Shown in pieces: positions 23,886 through 37,110 of a stretch of 64,000 nt of DNA. The position numbers and the translations under genes are program-made. How positions within the stretch are numbered: the first letter of the stretch is position 1; each line of letters opens with the position of its first letter. The notes under the pieces are model-generated. The model saw only the letters and a program-made list of their open reading frames with translations. It made no database searches and was not told the origin of the DNA. Origin of the DNA: Schistosoma haematobium (Eukaryota > Platyhelminthes > Trematoda > Strigeidida > Schistosomatidae); NCBI RefSeq assembly GCF_000699445.3, contig NC_067197.1, positions 7,694,152-7,758,151 of the forward strand. The letters are read 5' to 3'.

Positions 23886-25953
23886 TGTTGCGTGGCGTCG
23901 AGTTGAGATTAACTATGAACACCGCTACAGAGAAACACGTGCCAGGTAAATCAGAAGGCGTAGGTTGAACGTAACCAAAGAAACCAATAAAATCTCCGAG
24001 AAGCCAAATACCAGAAGGCAATTAATGGACCAAGTCGATGTCTATTTGCTGGCGATCTCGTGGCATCGAAAGGATACCGAGATCGTGCCAGGATACAACC
24101 TTGGTTACAGAAGGTAACCGAATTCGCTCGAAGTTACAATCGAAGTGTAAGTAAAAGAATGGAAGCACAAAATAGCTGTCATTAGCACAGTCAAACAAAA
24201 GCACATTAAAACAGTCACTGGTATACTTGGTTATAATAATAAGCGTTTTTATTGAACCAGTCTAGTTCTCGTGATAAATGTGAGTCACTACAGGAGCCCC
24301 CGCTAGAAAGGGTTTACACTTTCGATAAATAGCGGTTTAAATCGTGGGACTGATCGGCTGACGAGCGATTGTAGGACGGAGGAATTGGCGAACAGGAAAG
24401 CGATCGTTGATCGTCGAGTTGCCAACGGAGGTCGTTTTCGGAGAACGGTACCAGGAGCGATGTGCTGTATTTGTTGCTTGAGTTGGCATGCTACACGAGA
24501 GTGGTTTGTATCCAGAATCTGAGGATTGCGTTCGTAGGGAATGCGGACCAGAAACGCTGCAGACGTAGGACGAAACCACGTTGAGCCAAAAGACTAGAAG
24601 CGACCGTAACGACCATGTTCGAGACCAAGCGTATGCCAAGCATTCGAAACCAATATATCGACTGAGTACGTTGACAAGAGCGTGGGTGATCAGGCCAGCT
24701 TTCACCAAAGTTGACTGAACCAAACGGAGGTGGTCGAAGGCGTGGGCTCAGGAAACAAAAAGAAAATCAAAAAGAGAAGAGTGTAGCATGCGTGTAGCAT
24801 AGGAATATTCCTACACCGTATCGTTTGTTAACTGTGCGGCTAGTCGCGGAAGCGTACGGGCAACCGTACTCGGCGACCGGAACGTGAGACGGTAGTCTCG
24901 TTCGTGTCGCGTGAGCCTGCAATCCCATCCGAGGTCAGAGGCGGCGTGGTCTGCTGATCTGGACGTGAGACTATCGTCTCATCCGCAGACGGTGCAGATG
25001 ACGCGTGCTGTTGACCGGGACGTGAGAATGAGGTCTCAGATGCATCCAGCGTGGGACCTGAAGAAGATTTAAGGATCCCGCTAGGTTTGATAGGTCTAGC
25101 ATTGAATCTCAGGTTATCAGATACGGCACTGTCATCAACGTGTGCTAGTTTGAGACGATCAATGCTGACGATCTCGACGCGGCCATGTCGATCACCCTTG
25201 AAGGTCTTTTCGTGACGAGCGATCACGTGAAAAGGGCCTTCGTAAGGTTGTTGCCAAGGTTTGCGTACCGAATCTACTCGTATGAAAACATGTGGACAGG
25301 TAGATAACTCTCGAGGGAGAGCGACCTGTCGATGTTGTATTCGAGTTGACACCGGAGGCAGCGTTCGCATAAATACAGACAGTCGATGGACGTAGTCTGA
25401 TTTACCGAAATGAGGTCTGCTCCGTGGTGTGAAGAATTCTCCGGGCAGACGCAATGTCGTGCCGTATACCAGTTCAGCGGCGGAACATTGTATATCTGCC
25501 TTCAAGCTCGTTCGAATACCTAAGGGGACGAGCGATAAGGTTTCGTACCAGTTGTCGTTCTCGTGTGCTCGTAGAGCACTTTTAAGTTGGCAGTGAAACC
25601 GTTCAACTTAACCATTTGATGCTGGGAGGTTGACGTTAATGCGTATGCGAATGCATTCCGTACCAAGCAGCCGGGTCAGCGAGGAGAATAGTTAATAGGG
25701 GAAAATTTCTCGAATAAAGCGTGGAATTCATCGTCACGCGAATAATAAGTGACAAGGATTCGGTACACATACATGTGAGTCTATTATATTAATACTATTC
25801 TTATCGTTATCCGTCATGTCGAGTATATTATATATTAAAAAATATGAAAATATACGACAGACGTGGATAGATAAATCATAGACTCACCGAATTGGCTTCT
25901 TTGGTAGATTTGACCAGAACTTGAGGCGTGTTCCAAACTGTGGGATCACCAAT
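23886..25953 (-). repeat. Array unit 5
   Basis: 2,068 bp. Integrase remnant at 24840-25505. It carries AATAAAATC in the LTR, shared with units 1 and 6, and the longer G-run. Confidence 0.85.
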
Positions 25954-28021
25954 TGTTGCGTGGCGTCGAGTTGAGATTAACTATGAACACCGCTACAGAG
26001 AAACACGTGCCAGGTAAATCAGAAGGCGTAGGTTGAACGTAACCAAAGAAACCAATAAAATCTCCGAGAAGCCAAATACCAGAAGGCAATTAATGGACCA
26101 AGTCGATGTCTATTTGCTGGCGATCTCGTGGCATCGAAAGGATACCGAGATCATGCCAGGATACAACCTTGGTTACAGAAGGTAACCGAATTCGCTCGAA
26201 GTTACAATCGAAGTGTAAGTAAAAGAATGGAAGCACAAAATAGCTGTCATTAGCACAGTCAAACAAAAGCACATTAAAACAGTCACTGGTATACTTGGTT
26301 ATAATAATAAGCGTTTTTATTGAACCAGTCTAGTTCTCGTGATAAATGTGAGTCACTACAGGAGCCCCCGCTAGAAAGGGTTTACACTTTCGATAAATAG
26401 CGGTTTAAATCGTGGGACTGATCGGCTGACGAGCGATTGTAGGACGGAGGAATTGGCGAACAGGAAAGCGATCGTTGATCGTCGAGTTGCCAACGGAGGT
26501 CGTTTTCGGAGAACGGTACCAGGAGCGATGTGCTGTATTTGTTGCTTGAGTTGGCATGCTACACGAGAGTGGTTTGTATCCAGAATCTGAGGATTGCGTT
26601 CGTAGGGAATGCGGACCAGAAACGCTGCAGACGTAGGACGAAACCACGTTGAGCCAAAAGACTAGAAGCGACCGTAACGACCATGTTCGAGACCAAGCGT
26701 ATGCCAAGCATTCGAAACCAATATATCGACTGAGTACGTTGACAAGAGCGTGGGTGATCAGGCCAGCTTTCACCAAAGTTGACTGAACCAAACGGAGGTG
26801 GTCGAAGGCGTGGGCTCAGGAAACAAAAAGAAAATCAAAAAGAGAAGAGTGTAGCATGCGTGTAGCATAGGAATATTCCTACACCGTATCGTTTGTTAAC
26901 TGTGCGGCTAGTCGCGGAAGCGTACGGGCAACCGTACTCGGCGACCGGAACGTGAGACGGTAGTCTCGTTCGTGTCGCGTGAGCCTGCAATCCCATCCGA
27001 GGTCAGAGGCGGCGTGGTCTGCTGATCTGGACGTGAGACTATCGTCTCATCCGCAGACGGTGCAGATGACGCGTGCTGTTGACCGGGACGTGAGAATGAG
27101 GTCTCAGATGCATCCAGCGTGGGACCTGAAGAAGATTTAAGGATCCCGCTAGGTTTGATAGGTCTAGCATTGAATCTCAGGTTATCAGATACGGCACTGT
27201 CATCAACGTGTGCTAGTTTGAGACGATCAATGCTGACGATCTCGACGCGGCCATGTCGATCACCCTTGAAGGTCTTTTCGTGACGAGCGATCACGTGAAA
27301 AGGGCCTTCGTAAGGTTGTTGCCAAGGTTTGCGTACCGAATCTACTCGTATGAAAACATGTGGACAGGTAGATAACTCTCGAGGGAGAGCGACCTGTCGA
27401 TGTTGTATTCGAGTTGACACCGGAGGCAGCGTTCGCATAAATACAGACAGTCGATGGACGTAGTCTGATTTACCGAAATGAGGTCTGCTCCGTGGTGTGA
27501 AGAATTCTCCGGGCAGACGCAATGTCGTGCCGTATACCAGTTCAGCGGCGGAACATTGTATATCTGCCTTCAAGCTCGTTCGAATACCTAAGGGGACGAG
27601 CGATAAGGTTTCGTACCAGTTGTCGTTCTCGTGTGCTCGTAGAGCACTTTTAAGTTGGCAGTGAAACCGTTCAACTTAACCATTTGATGCTGGGAGGTTG
27701 ACGTTAATGCGTATGCGAATGCATTCCGTACCAAGCAGCCGGGTCAGCGAGGAGAATAGTTAATAGGGGAAAATTTCTCGAATAAAGCGTGGAATTCATC
27801 GTCACGCGAATAATAAGTGACAAGGATTCGGTACACATACATGTGAGTCTATTATATTAATACTATTCTTATCGTTATCCGTCATGTCGAGTATATTATA
27901 TATTAAAAAATATGAAAATATACGACAGACGTGGATAGATAAATCATAGACTCACCGAATTGGCTTCTTTGGTAGATTTGACCAGAACTTGAGGCGTGTT
28001 CCAAACTGTGGGATCACCAAT
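25954..28021 (-). repeat. Array unit 6
   Basis: 2,068 bp. Integrase remnant at 26908-27573. A private GAGATCATGCC (others GAGATCGTGCC) lies near 26,152 in the LTR. It also has AATAAAATC. Confidence 0.85.
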
Positions 28022-30090
28022 TGTTGCGTGGCGTCGAGTTGAGATTAACTATGAACACCGCTACAGAGAAACACGTGCCAGGTAAATCAGAAGGCGTAGG
28101 TTGAACGTAACCAAAGAAACCAATAGAATCTCCGAGAAGCCAAATACCAGAAGGCAATTAATGGACCAAGTCGATGTCTATTTGCTGGCGATCTCGTGGC
28201 ATCGAAAGGATACCGAGATCGTGCCAGGATACAACCTTGGTTACAGAAGGTAACCGAATTCGCTCGAAGTTACAATCGAAGTGTAAGTAAAAGAATGGAA
28301 GCACAAAATAGCTGTCATTAGCACAGTCAAACAAAAGCACATTAAAACAGTCACTGGTATACTTGGTTATAATAATAAGCGTTTTTATTGAACCAGTCTA
28401 GTTCTCGTGATAAATGTGAGTCACTACAGGAGCCCCCGCTAGAAAGGGTTTACACTTTCGATAAATAGCGGTTTAAATCGTGGGACTGATCGGCTGACGA
28501 GCGATTGTAGGACGGAGGAATTGGCGAACAGGAAAGCGATCGTTGATCGTCGAGTTGCCAACGGAGGTCGTTTTCGGAGAACGGTACCAGGAGCGATGTG
28601 CTGTATTTGTTGCTTGAGTTGGCATGCTACACGAGAGTGGTTTGTATCCAGAATCTGAGGATTGCGTTCGTAGGGAATGCGGACCAGAAACGCTGCAGAC
28701 GTAGGACGAAACCACGTTGAGCCAAAAGACTAGAAGCGACCGTAACGACCATGTTCGAGACCAAGCGTATGCCAAGCATTCGAAACCAATATATCGACTG
28801 AGTACGTTGACAAGAGCGTGGGTGATCAGGCCAGCTTTCACCAAAGTTGACTGAACCAAACGGAGGTGGTCGAAGGCGTGGGCTCAGGAAACAAAAAGAA
28901 AATCAAAAAAGAGAAGAGTGTAGCATGCGTGTAGCATAGGAATATTCCTACACCGTATCGTTTGTTAACTGTGCGGCTAGTCGCGGAAGCGTACGGGCAA
29001 CCGTACTCGGCGACCGGAACGTGAGACGGTAGTCTCGTTCGTGTCGCGTGAGCCTGCAATCCCATCCGAGGTCAGAAGCGGCGTGGTCTGCTGATCTGGA
29101 CGTGAGACTATCGTCTCATCCGCAGACGGTGCAGATGACGCGTGCTGTTGACCGGGACGTGAGAATGAGGTCTCAGATGCATCCAGCGTGGGACCTGAAG
29201 AAGATTTAAGGATCCCGCTAGGTTTGATAGGTCTAGCATTGAATCTCAGGTTATCAGATACGGCACTGTCATCAACGTGTGCTAGTTTGAGACGATCAAT
29301 GCTGACGATCTCGACGCGGCCATGTCGATCACCCTTGAAGGTCTTTTCGTGACGAGCGATCACGTGAAAAGGGCCTTCGTAAGGTTGTTGCCAAGGTTTG
29401 CGTACCGAATCTACTCGTATGAAAACATGTGGACAGGTAGATAACTCTCGAGGGAGAGCGACCTGTCGATGTTGTATTCGAGTTGACACCGGAGGCAGCG
29501 TTCGCATAAATACAGACAGTCGATGGACGTAGTCTGATTTACCGAAATGAGGTCTGCTCCGTGGTGTGAAGAATTCTCCGGGCAGACGCAATGTCGTGCC
29601 GTATACCAGTTCAGCGGCGGAACATTGTATATCTGCCTTCAAGCTCGTTCGAATACCTAAGGGGACGAGCGATAAGGTTTCGTACCAGTTGTCGTTCTCG
29701 TGTGCTCGTAGAGCACTTTTAAGTTGGCAGTGAAACCGTTCAACTTAACCATTTGATGCTGGGAGGTTGACGTTAATGCGTATGCGAATGCATTCCGTAC
29801 CAAGCAGCCGGGTCAGCGAGGAGAATAGTTAATAGGGGAAAATTTCTCGAATAAAGCGTGGAATTCATCGTCACGCGAATAATAAGTGACAAGGATTCGG
29901 TACACATACATGTGAGTCTATTATATTAATACTATTCTTATCGTTATCCGTCATGTCGAGTATATTATATATTAAAAAATATGAAAATATACGACAGACG
30001 TGGATAGATAAATCATAGACTCACCGAATTGGCTTCTTTGGTAGATTTGACCAGAACTTGAGGCGTGTTCCAAACTGTGGGATCACCAAT
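28022..30090 (-). repeat. Array unit 7
   Basis: 2,069 bp, the longest unit. It has one extra A in the A-run near 28,905, and a private GTCAGAAGCGG near 29,074 that changes a Pro to Leu in the integrase remnant (28977-29642). Confidence 0.85.
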
Positions 30091-32158
30091 TGTTGCGTGG
30101 CGTCGAGTTGAGATTAACTATGAACACCGCTACAGAGAAACACGTGCCAGGTAAATCAGAAGGCGTAGGTTGAACGTAACCAAAGAAACCAATAGAATCT
30201 CCGAGAAGCCAAATACCAGAAGGCAATTAATGGACCAAGTCGATGTCTATTTGCTGGCGATCTCGTGGCATCGAAAGGATACCGAGATCGTGCCAGGATA
30301 CAACCTTGGTTACAGAAGGTAACCGAATTCGCTCGAAGTTACAATCGAAGTGTAAGTAAAAGAATGGAAGCACAAAATAGCTGTCATTAGCACAGTCAAA
30401 CAAAAGCACATTAAAACAGTCACTGGTATACTTGGTTATAATAATAAGCGTTTTTATTGAACCAGTCTAGTTCTCGTGATAAATGTGAGTCACTACAGGA
30501 GCCCCCGCTAGAAAGGGTTTACACTTTCGATAAATAGCGGTTTAAATCGTGGGACTGATCGGCTGACGAGCGATTGTAGGACGGAGGAATTGGCGAACAG
30601 GAAAGCGATCGTTGATCGTCGAGTTGCCAACGGAGGTCGTTTTCGGAGAACGGTACCAGGAGCGATGTGCTGTATTTGTTGCTTGAGTTGGCATGCTACA
30701 CGAGAGTGGTTTGTATCCAGAATCTGAGGATTGCGTTCGTAGGGAATGCGGACCAGAAACGCTGCAGACGTAGGACGAAACCACGTTGAGCCAAAAGACT
30801 AGAAGCGACCGTAACGACCATGTTCGAGACCAAGCGTATGCCAAGCATTCGAAACCAATATATCGACTGAGTACGTTGACAAGAGCGTGGGTGATCAGGC
30901 CAGCTTTCACCAAAGTTGACTGAACCAAACGGAGGTGGTCGAAGGCGTGGGCTCAGGAAACAAAAAGAAAATCAAAAAGAGAAGAGTGTAGCATGCGTGT
31001 AGCATAGGAATATTCCTACACCGTATCGTTTGTTAACTGTGCGGCTAGTCGCGGAAGCGTACGGGCAACCGTACTCGGCGACCGGAACGTGAGACGGTAG
31101 TCTCGTTCGTGTCGCGTGAGCCTGCAATCCCATCCGAGGTCAGAGGCGGCGTGGTCTGCTGATCTGGACGTGAGACTATCGTCTCATCCGCAGACGGTGC
31201 AGATGACGCGTGCTGTTGACCGGGACGTGAGAATGAGGTCTCAGATGCATCCAGCGTGGGACCTGAAGAAGATTTAAGGATCCCGCTAGGTTTGATAGGT
31301 CTAGCATTGAATCTCAGGTTATCAGATACGGCACTGTCATCAACGTGTGCTAGTTTGAGACGATCAATGCTGACGATCTCGACGCGGCCATGTCGATCAC
31401 CCTTGAAGGTCTTTTCGTGACGAGCGATCACGTGAAAAGGGCCTTCGTAAGGTTGTTGCCAAGGTTTGCGTACCGAATCTACTCGTATGAAAACATGTGG
31501 ACAGGTAGATAACTCTCGAGGGAGAGCGACCTGTCGATGTTGTATTCGAGTTGACACCGGAGGCAGCGTTCGCATAAATACAGACAGTCGATGGACGTAG
31601 TCTGATTTACCGAAATGAGGTCTGCTCCGTGGTGTGAAGAATTCTCCGGGCAGACGCAATGTCGTGCCGTATACCAGTTCAGCGGCGGAACATTGTATAT
31701 CTGCCTTCAAGCTCGTTCGAATACCTAAGGGGACGAGCGATAAGGTTTCGTACCAGTTGTCGTTCTCGTGTGCTCGTAGAGCACTTTTAAGTTGGCAGTG
31801 AAACCGTTCAACTTAACCATTTGATGCTGGGAGGTTGACGTTAATGCGTATGCGAATGCATTCCGTACCAAGCAGCCGGGTCAGCGAGGAGAATAGTTAA
31901 TAGGGGAAAATTTCTCGAATAAAGCGTGGAATTCATCGTCACGCGAATAATAAGTGACAAGGATTCGGTACACATACATGTGAGTCTATTATATTAATAC
32001 TATTCTTATCGTTATCCGTCATGTCGAGTATATTATATATTAAAAAATATGAAAATATACGACAGACGTGGATAGATAAATCATAGACTCACCGAATTGG
32101 CTTCTTTGGTAGATTTGACCAGAACTTGAGGCGTGTTCCAAACTGTGGGATCACCAAT
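30091..32158 (-). repeat. Array unit 8
   Basis: 2,068 bp. Integrase remnant at 31045-31710. I noticed no private change; it matches unit 9 wherever I compared. Confidence 0.85.
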
Positions 32159-34226
32159 TGTTGCGTGGCGTCGAGTTGAGATTAACTATGAACACCGCTA
32201 CAGAGAAACACGTGCCAGGTAAATCAGAAGGCGTAGGTTGAACGTAACCAAAGAAACCAATAGAATCTCCGAGAAGCCAAATACCAGAAGGCAATTAATG
32301 GACCAAGTCGATGTCTATTTGCTGGCGATCTCGTGGCATCGAAAGGATACCGAGATCGTGCCAGGATACAACCTTGGTTACAGAAGGTAACCGAATTCGC
32401 TCGAAGTTACAATCGAAGTGTAAGTAAAAGAATGGAAGCACAAAATAGCTGTCATTAGCACAGTCAAACAAAAGCACATTAAAACAGTCACTGGTATACT
32501 TGGTTATAATAATAAGCGTTTTTATTGAACCAGTCTAGTTCTCGTGATAAATGTGAGTCACTACAGGAGCCCCCGCTAGAAAGGGTTTACACTTTCGATA
32601 AATAGCGGTTTAAATCGTGGGACTGATCGGCTGACGAGCGATTGTAGGACGGAGGAATTGGCGAACAGGAAAGCGATCGTTGATCGTCGAGTTGCCAACG
32701 GAGGTCGTTTTCGGAGAACGGTACCAGGAGCGATGTGCTGTATTTGTTGCTTGAGTTGGCATGCTACACGAGAGTGGTTTGTATCCAGAATCTGAGGATT
32801 GCGTTCGTAGGGAATGCGGACCAGAAACGCTGCAGACGTAGGACGAAACCACGTTGAGCCAAAAGACTAGAAGCGACCGTAACGACCATGTTCGAGACCA
32901 AGCGTATGCCAAGCATTCGAAACCAATATATCGACTGAGTACGTTGACAAGAGCGTGGGTGATCAGGCCAGCTTTCACCAAAGTTGACTGAACCAAACGG
33001 AGGTGGTCGAAGGCGTGGGCTCAGGAAACAAAAAGAAAATCAAAAAGAGAAGAGTGTAGCATGCGTGTAGCATAGGAATATTCCTACACCGTATCGTTTG
33101 TTAACTGTGCGGCTAGTCGCGGAAGCGTACGGGCAACCGTACTCGGCGACCGGAACGTGAGACGGTAGTCTCGTTCGTGTCGCGTGAGCCTGCAATCCCA
33201 TCCGAGGTCAGAGGCGGCGTGGTCTGCTGATCTGGACGTGAGACTATCGTCTCATCCGCAGACGGTGCAGATGACGCGTGCTGTTGACCGGGACGTGAGA
33301 ATGAGGTCTCAGATGCATCCAGCGTGGGACCTGAAGAAGATTTAAGGATCCCGCTAGGTTTGATAGGTCTAGCATTGAATCTCAGGTTATCAGATACGGC
33401 ACTGTCATCAACGTGTGCTAGTTTGAGACGATCAATGCTGACGATCTCGACGCGGCCATGTCGATCACCCTTGAAGGTCTTTTCGTGACGAGCGATCACG
33501 TGAAAAGGGCCTTCGTAAGGTTGTTGCCAAGGTTTGCGTACCGAATCTACTCGTATGAAAACATGTGGACAGGTAGATAACTCTCGAGGGAGAGCGACCT
33601 GTCGATGTTGTATTCGAGTTGACACCGGAGGCAGCGTTCGCATAAATACAGACAGTCGATGGACGTAGTCTGATTTACCGAAATGAGGTCTGCTCCGTGG
33701 TGTGAAGAATTCTCCGGGCAGACGCAATGTCGTGCCGTATACCAGTTCAGCGGCGGAACATTGTATATCTGCCTTCAAGCTCGTTCGAATACCTAAGGGG
33801 ACGAGCGATAAGGTTTCGTACCAGTTGTCGTTCTCGTGTGCTCGTAGAGCACTTTTAAGTTGGCAGTGAAACCGTTCAACTTAACCATTTGATGCTGGGA
33901 GGTTGACGTTAATGCGTATGCGAATGCATTCCGTACCAAGCAGCCGGGTCAGCGAGGAGAATAGTTAATAGGGGAAAATTTCTCGAATAAAGCGTGGAAT
34001 TCATCGTCACGCGAATAATAAGTGACAAGGATTCGGTACACATACATGTGAGTCTATTATATTAATACTATTCTTATCGTTATCCGTCATGTCGAGTATA
34101 TTATATATTAAAAAATATGAAAATATACGACAGACGTGGATAGATAAATCATAGACTCACCGAATTGGCTTCTTTGGTAGATTTGACCAGAACTTGAGGC
34201 GTGTTCCAAACTGTGGGATCACCAAT
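32159..34226 (-). repeat. Array unit 9
   Basis: 2,068 bp. Integrase remnant at 33113-33778. This is the last complete unit, followed by the closing LTR. Confidence 0.85.
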
Positions 34227-34633
34227 TGTTGCGTGGCGTCGAGTTGAGATTAACTATGAACACCGCTACAGAGAAACACGTGCCAGGTAAATCAGAAGGC
34301 GTAGGTTGAACGTAACCAAAGAAACCAATAGAATCTCCGAGAAGCCAAATACCAGAAGGCAATTAATGGACCAAGTCGATGTCTATTTGCTGGCGATCTC
34401 GTGGCATCGAAAGGATACCGAGATCGTGCCAGGATACAACCTTGGTTACAGAAGGTAACCGAATTCGCTCGAAGTTACAATCGAAGTGTAAGTAAAAGAA
34501 TGGAAGCACAAAATAGCTGTCATTAGCACAGTCAAACAAAAGCACATTAAAACAGTCACTGGTATACTTGGTTATAATAATAAGCGTTTTTATTGAACCA
34601 GTCTAGTTCTCGTGATAAATGTGAGTCACTACA
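34227..34633 (-). repeat. LTR 10 (rightmost; 5' LTR in element orientation)
   Basis: 407 bp, ending GAGTCACTACA. It is followed by the TACT duplication instead of the GGAGCCCCC seen after internal LTRs, so this is the true outer edge of the inserted element. Confidence 0.85.
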
Positions 34634-34639
34634 TACTCA

Positions 34640-34960
34640 TCCAAAAACTTGATCTATAACATTAAGCTTGATTCATTACAAACAATAAACTATTCTGTTA
34701 TTTACTTTGCATAGAATGTAAACTACAGTGTTTTGTTCCCATTATTCCATCATCATTGTCTGCTGTATTCGTACTTTATGTTTGTTCTGAAATATTTACA
34801 CCTTTTAGGTTCGAGGGGAAATTTCACGTGATTGTTTTCTCCAAATAAAGACAACATAAAATTTTCATCAGTATGAAATTGTGGAGGTTGTTAAATTTCA
34901 ATGAAACTAGGATCCGGTTGAAAGTGTATGACTATGATCTACAACATTATATATTACTTA
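34640..34960. other. AT-rich spacer between array and RTE fragment
   Basis: Unique-looking AT-rich DNA. I see no gene, terminal repeat or known repeat here. Confidence 0.4.
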
Positions 34961-34964
34961 CTTA

Positions 34965-35775
34965 CGCCTGTTACTCCCAATAAAGCATAGGCCGCCGACC
35001 AGCATTCTCCAACCCACTCTGTCCTTCACCCTCCTTTACAGTTCTATACAATTCTTGTTCATTCTTCTCATGTCTGTCTCCATTTCTCGACGTAATGTGT
35101 TCTTTGGTCTTCCACTTCTCCTTTCCCCTTCAGAATTCCATGTGAGGCCTTACCTTGTGACACAACTGGGTGATTTCCTCAATGTGCGTCCTATCCACTT
35201 CCAGATCTTCTTCTTCTTCTCGATTTCTTCCTCCACTGGAATCTGGTTTGTTCTCTTCCACAGTAGGTTGTTACTGATAGTGTCTGATTAACGGATCCCA
35301 ATTATTTTGCGTAGACAACTATTAATAAACACTTGTATCTCCTGGATGATGGCTTTCGTAGTTCTCCAAGTTTCCGCCACATACAGTAGAACTGTCTTGA
35401 CATTTGTATTGAAAATTCTGACCTTGGTGTTGGTTGACAGATAGTTGTTTTGAGTTCCAGATGTTCTTCAATTGTAGATATGCTGGTCTTGTTTTACCGA
35501 TCCGCGTCTTCACATCTGCATCGGATCTACCATGTTCATCAATGATACTGCCCAGATATGCGAAAGTGTTTACATCTTCCAAATCTTCACCATCAAGTGT
35601 GATTCCATTGATGCATTTTTTGTTGTATCGGAGAATCTTGTTTTTCACTTTGTGTATGTTGAGACCTACTGCTGCTGAGTCTGCTGCTACACTAGTCGTC
35701 TTCTCCTGCATTTGTTGTTGAGTGTGTGATAGAAGAACCAGATCATCTGCAAAGTCTAGATCGTCCAACCGCATT
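34965..35775 (-). mobile_element. 5'-truncated RTE LINE (SR2/Perere-like), 3' fragment A
   Basis: On the minus strand it starts inside the reverse transcriptase at LDDLDFADDLVLLSHTQQQ, which carries the catalytic ADD. It continues through GLNIHKVKNKILRYN, TFAYLGSIIDEHG and the typical C-terminal tail. The 3' end is TAACAGGCGTAAGTAAGTAA, the short AAGT tail of these elements. 5' truncation inside RT is the usual result of target-primed reverse transcription. A closely similar copy lies at 44.4-45.1 kb. Confidence 0.85.
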
Positions 35776-35779
35776 CTAG

Positions 35780-36360
35780 CTCTTCACTGTATACAATATT
35801 ACATATATATAAACGTTAAACAAGTTCATATGAAATACCGATTAGTAGCACAACATTTAATCCAATCAAAAATGTATTTTTTTAAAAATATTTTGTGTAA
35901 TAAACTGTTACTATAAGTATTAGTACATATAACAATTGATTATGAACACTAGTCTTAAACATACTTGACTTATACAAATTACATTATGATATGTAACACT
36001 TACACACATTACTATTGACTACTTAGTTATGAATGTAGTACATAACCCTATGGACAATAAATGATTGTTGACAATATGAATATTCGAAAAAAATGGCTAA
36101 ATAAAATTCAAATGATTAATATAATGTTAATGTATCACTATAGTAAATAAACTGAGTATATTTGATTGGTGTTTATAATTTAGCTAAGGATGTATTTAAG
36201 TATGAATTCAGTATTTATACTACAGTGAATGGAGGAGAATTTAATCTCTTTAAGATTTCTACTTCATTTGATCTTTATTTTATATTTTAATTGGTAAGTC
36301 AAATACACTTTTGATCTTGTTTATCTAATTATATTAATATATTATTAATAATATATTATA
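35780..36360. other. AT-rich spacer
   Basis: Strongly AT-rich, ending in palindrome-like TATTAATAATATATTA sequence near 36,340. I see no gene. Confidence 0.4.
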
Positions 36361-36364
36361 TTGA

Positions 36365-37110
36365 TATAATAATAACCACTCATACGCAGGATTCGAACCC
36401 GAAACCTTCGGTTCCGCACACACACGCTTAACCTTCAGACTTCTAAGCCGGCATCCAACGGTGTCAACGTCTAACTTCAATCAATCTATGGTCTTGCTTA
36501 AACCTTCATCGATTACTTACAGTAGGTAACTACATCATATCCGGAACGGATGAACTTGTAGTGTCAGTTATTATGCCAAGCCCATATACCTTATTCTAGC
36601 TTCCGGATATCCCATTTTATTCATTCTACTCGAGCCATACTTTGACCTTGTTATTTATTCGCTTATCAATCTAGACTGTTTTTATATGAGCGTATATGTG
36701 TGTGCCCTTCTTATCCTATTAATCACATGTCTGTAGCTTTATTTTGTCTGACTATAAATATTGAGTAACGCTTGACTAAAATGGAGTTGGCTTCCCAGCC
36801 ATCTTTCCTGCGTGTCATTTTGCTCTGTTCTATTACATTCACTTTACATACAAAATATATGTATTCAAAATCCCATTCTCGTTATTTGACTTATCTAAAT
36901 TCCGTTATTGACTAACGTGATTTAAGTCGACGATAATATACGAGAATCAGCGATAGCAAACATTCGTACGCTCTAAATAGGAGTCAGATTCACGGGCCAC
37001 TAAAAACTCCACTAGTCACGGCTTCTCACTAGAACTCCGAGAACTACCTGTCGAAGCTAGTTACTAGTGAGCACATGATAATTATCAGCATACTATACTG
37101 ATTATTATCA
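36365..37110 (-). mobile_element. tRNA-like SINE/foldback element, interrupted
   Basis: On the minus strand GGTTTCGGGTTCGAATCCTG is a Pol III B box, preceded by an A-box-like TTAGAAGTCTGAAGGTTAAGCG (split as TTAGAAGTCTG and AAGGTTAAGCG). The 3' module ACTCCACTAGTCACGGCTTC resumes only at about 36,990. The same module follows directly in the copy at 46.8 kb, so about 430 bp (36,556-36,984) interrupt this copy. Confidence 0.6.

Larger units (their letters stand above)
15616..34633 (-). mobile_element. Tandem array of a truncated gypsy-type LTR retrotransposon (10 LTRs, 9 internals)
   Basis: A 19,018-bp block made of a ~2,068-bp unit repeated head to tail. Each unit is a 407-bp LTR plus ~1.66 kb of internal DNA, and an extra LTR closes the right end. 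LTR starts are 15616, 17684, 19751, 21819, 23886, 25954, 28022, 30091, 32159 and 34227, so spacing is 2067-2069. The element reads on the minus strand. LTRs begin TGTAGTGACTC and end CGCTACA or CGCAACA. Just inside the 5' LTR is TGGTGATCCC, close to the start of the tRNA-Trp-type primer site known for CsRn1 elements. Before the 3' LTR is a G-run with GCTCC. Units differ by only a few substitutions and 1-bp indels. The internal region lacks most of gag-pol. Outer flanks carry TACT on both sides. Confidence 0.9.

Noticed and set aside
28838..29065. 75-codon frame seen only in array unit 7
   Set aside because: Created by one extra A in an A-run; absent from the other units.
15616..34633. Direct-repeat array as a CRISPR-like or classical short-unit satellite
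   Set aside because: The unit is 2 kb, contains LTRs and integrase sequence, and is flanked by one TSD; it is a retrotransposon chain.
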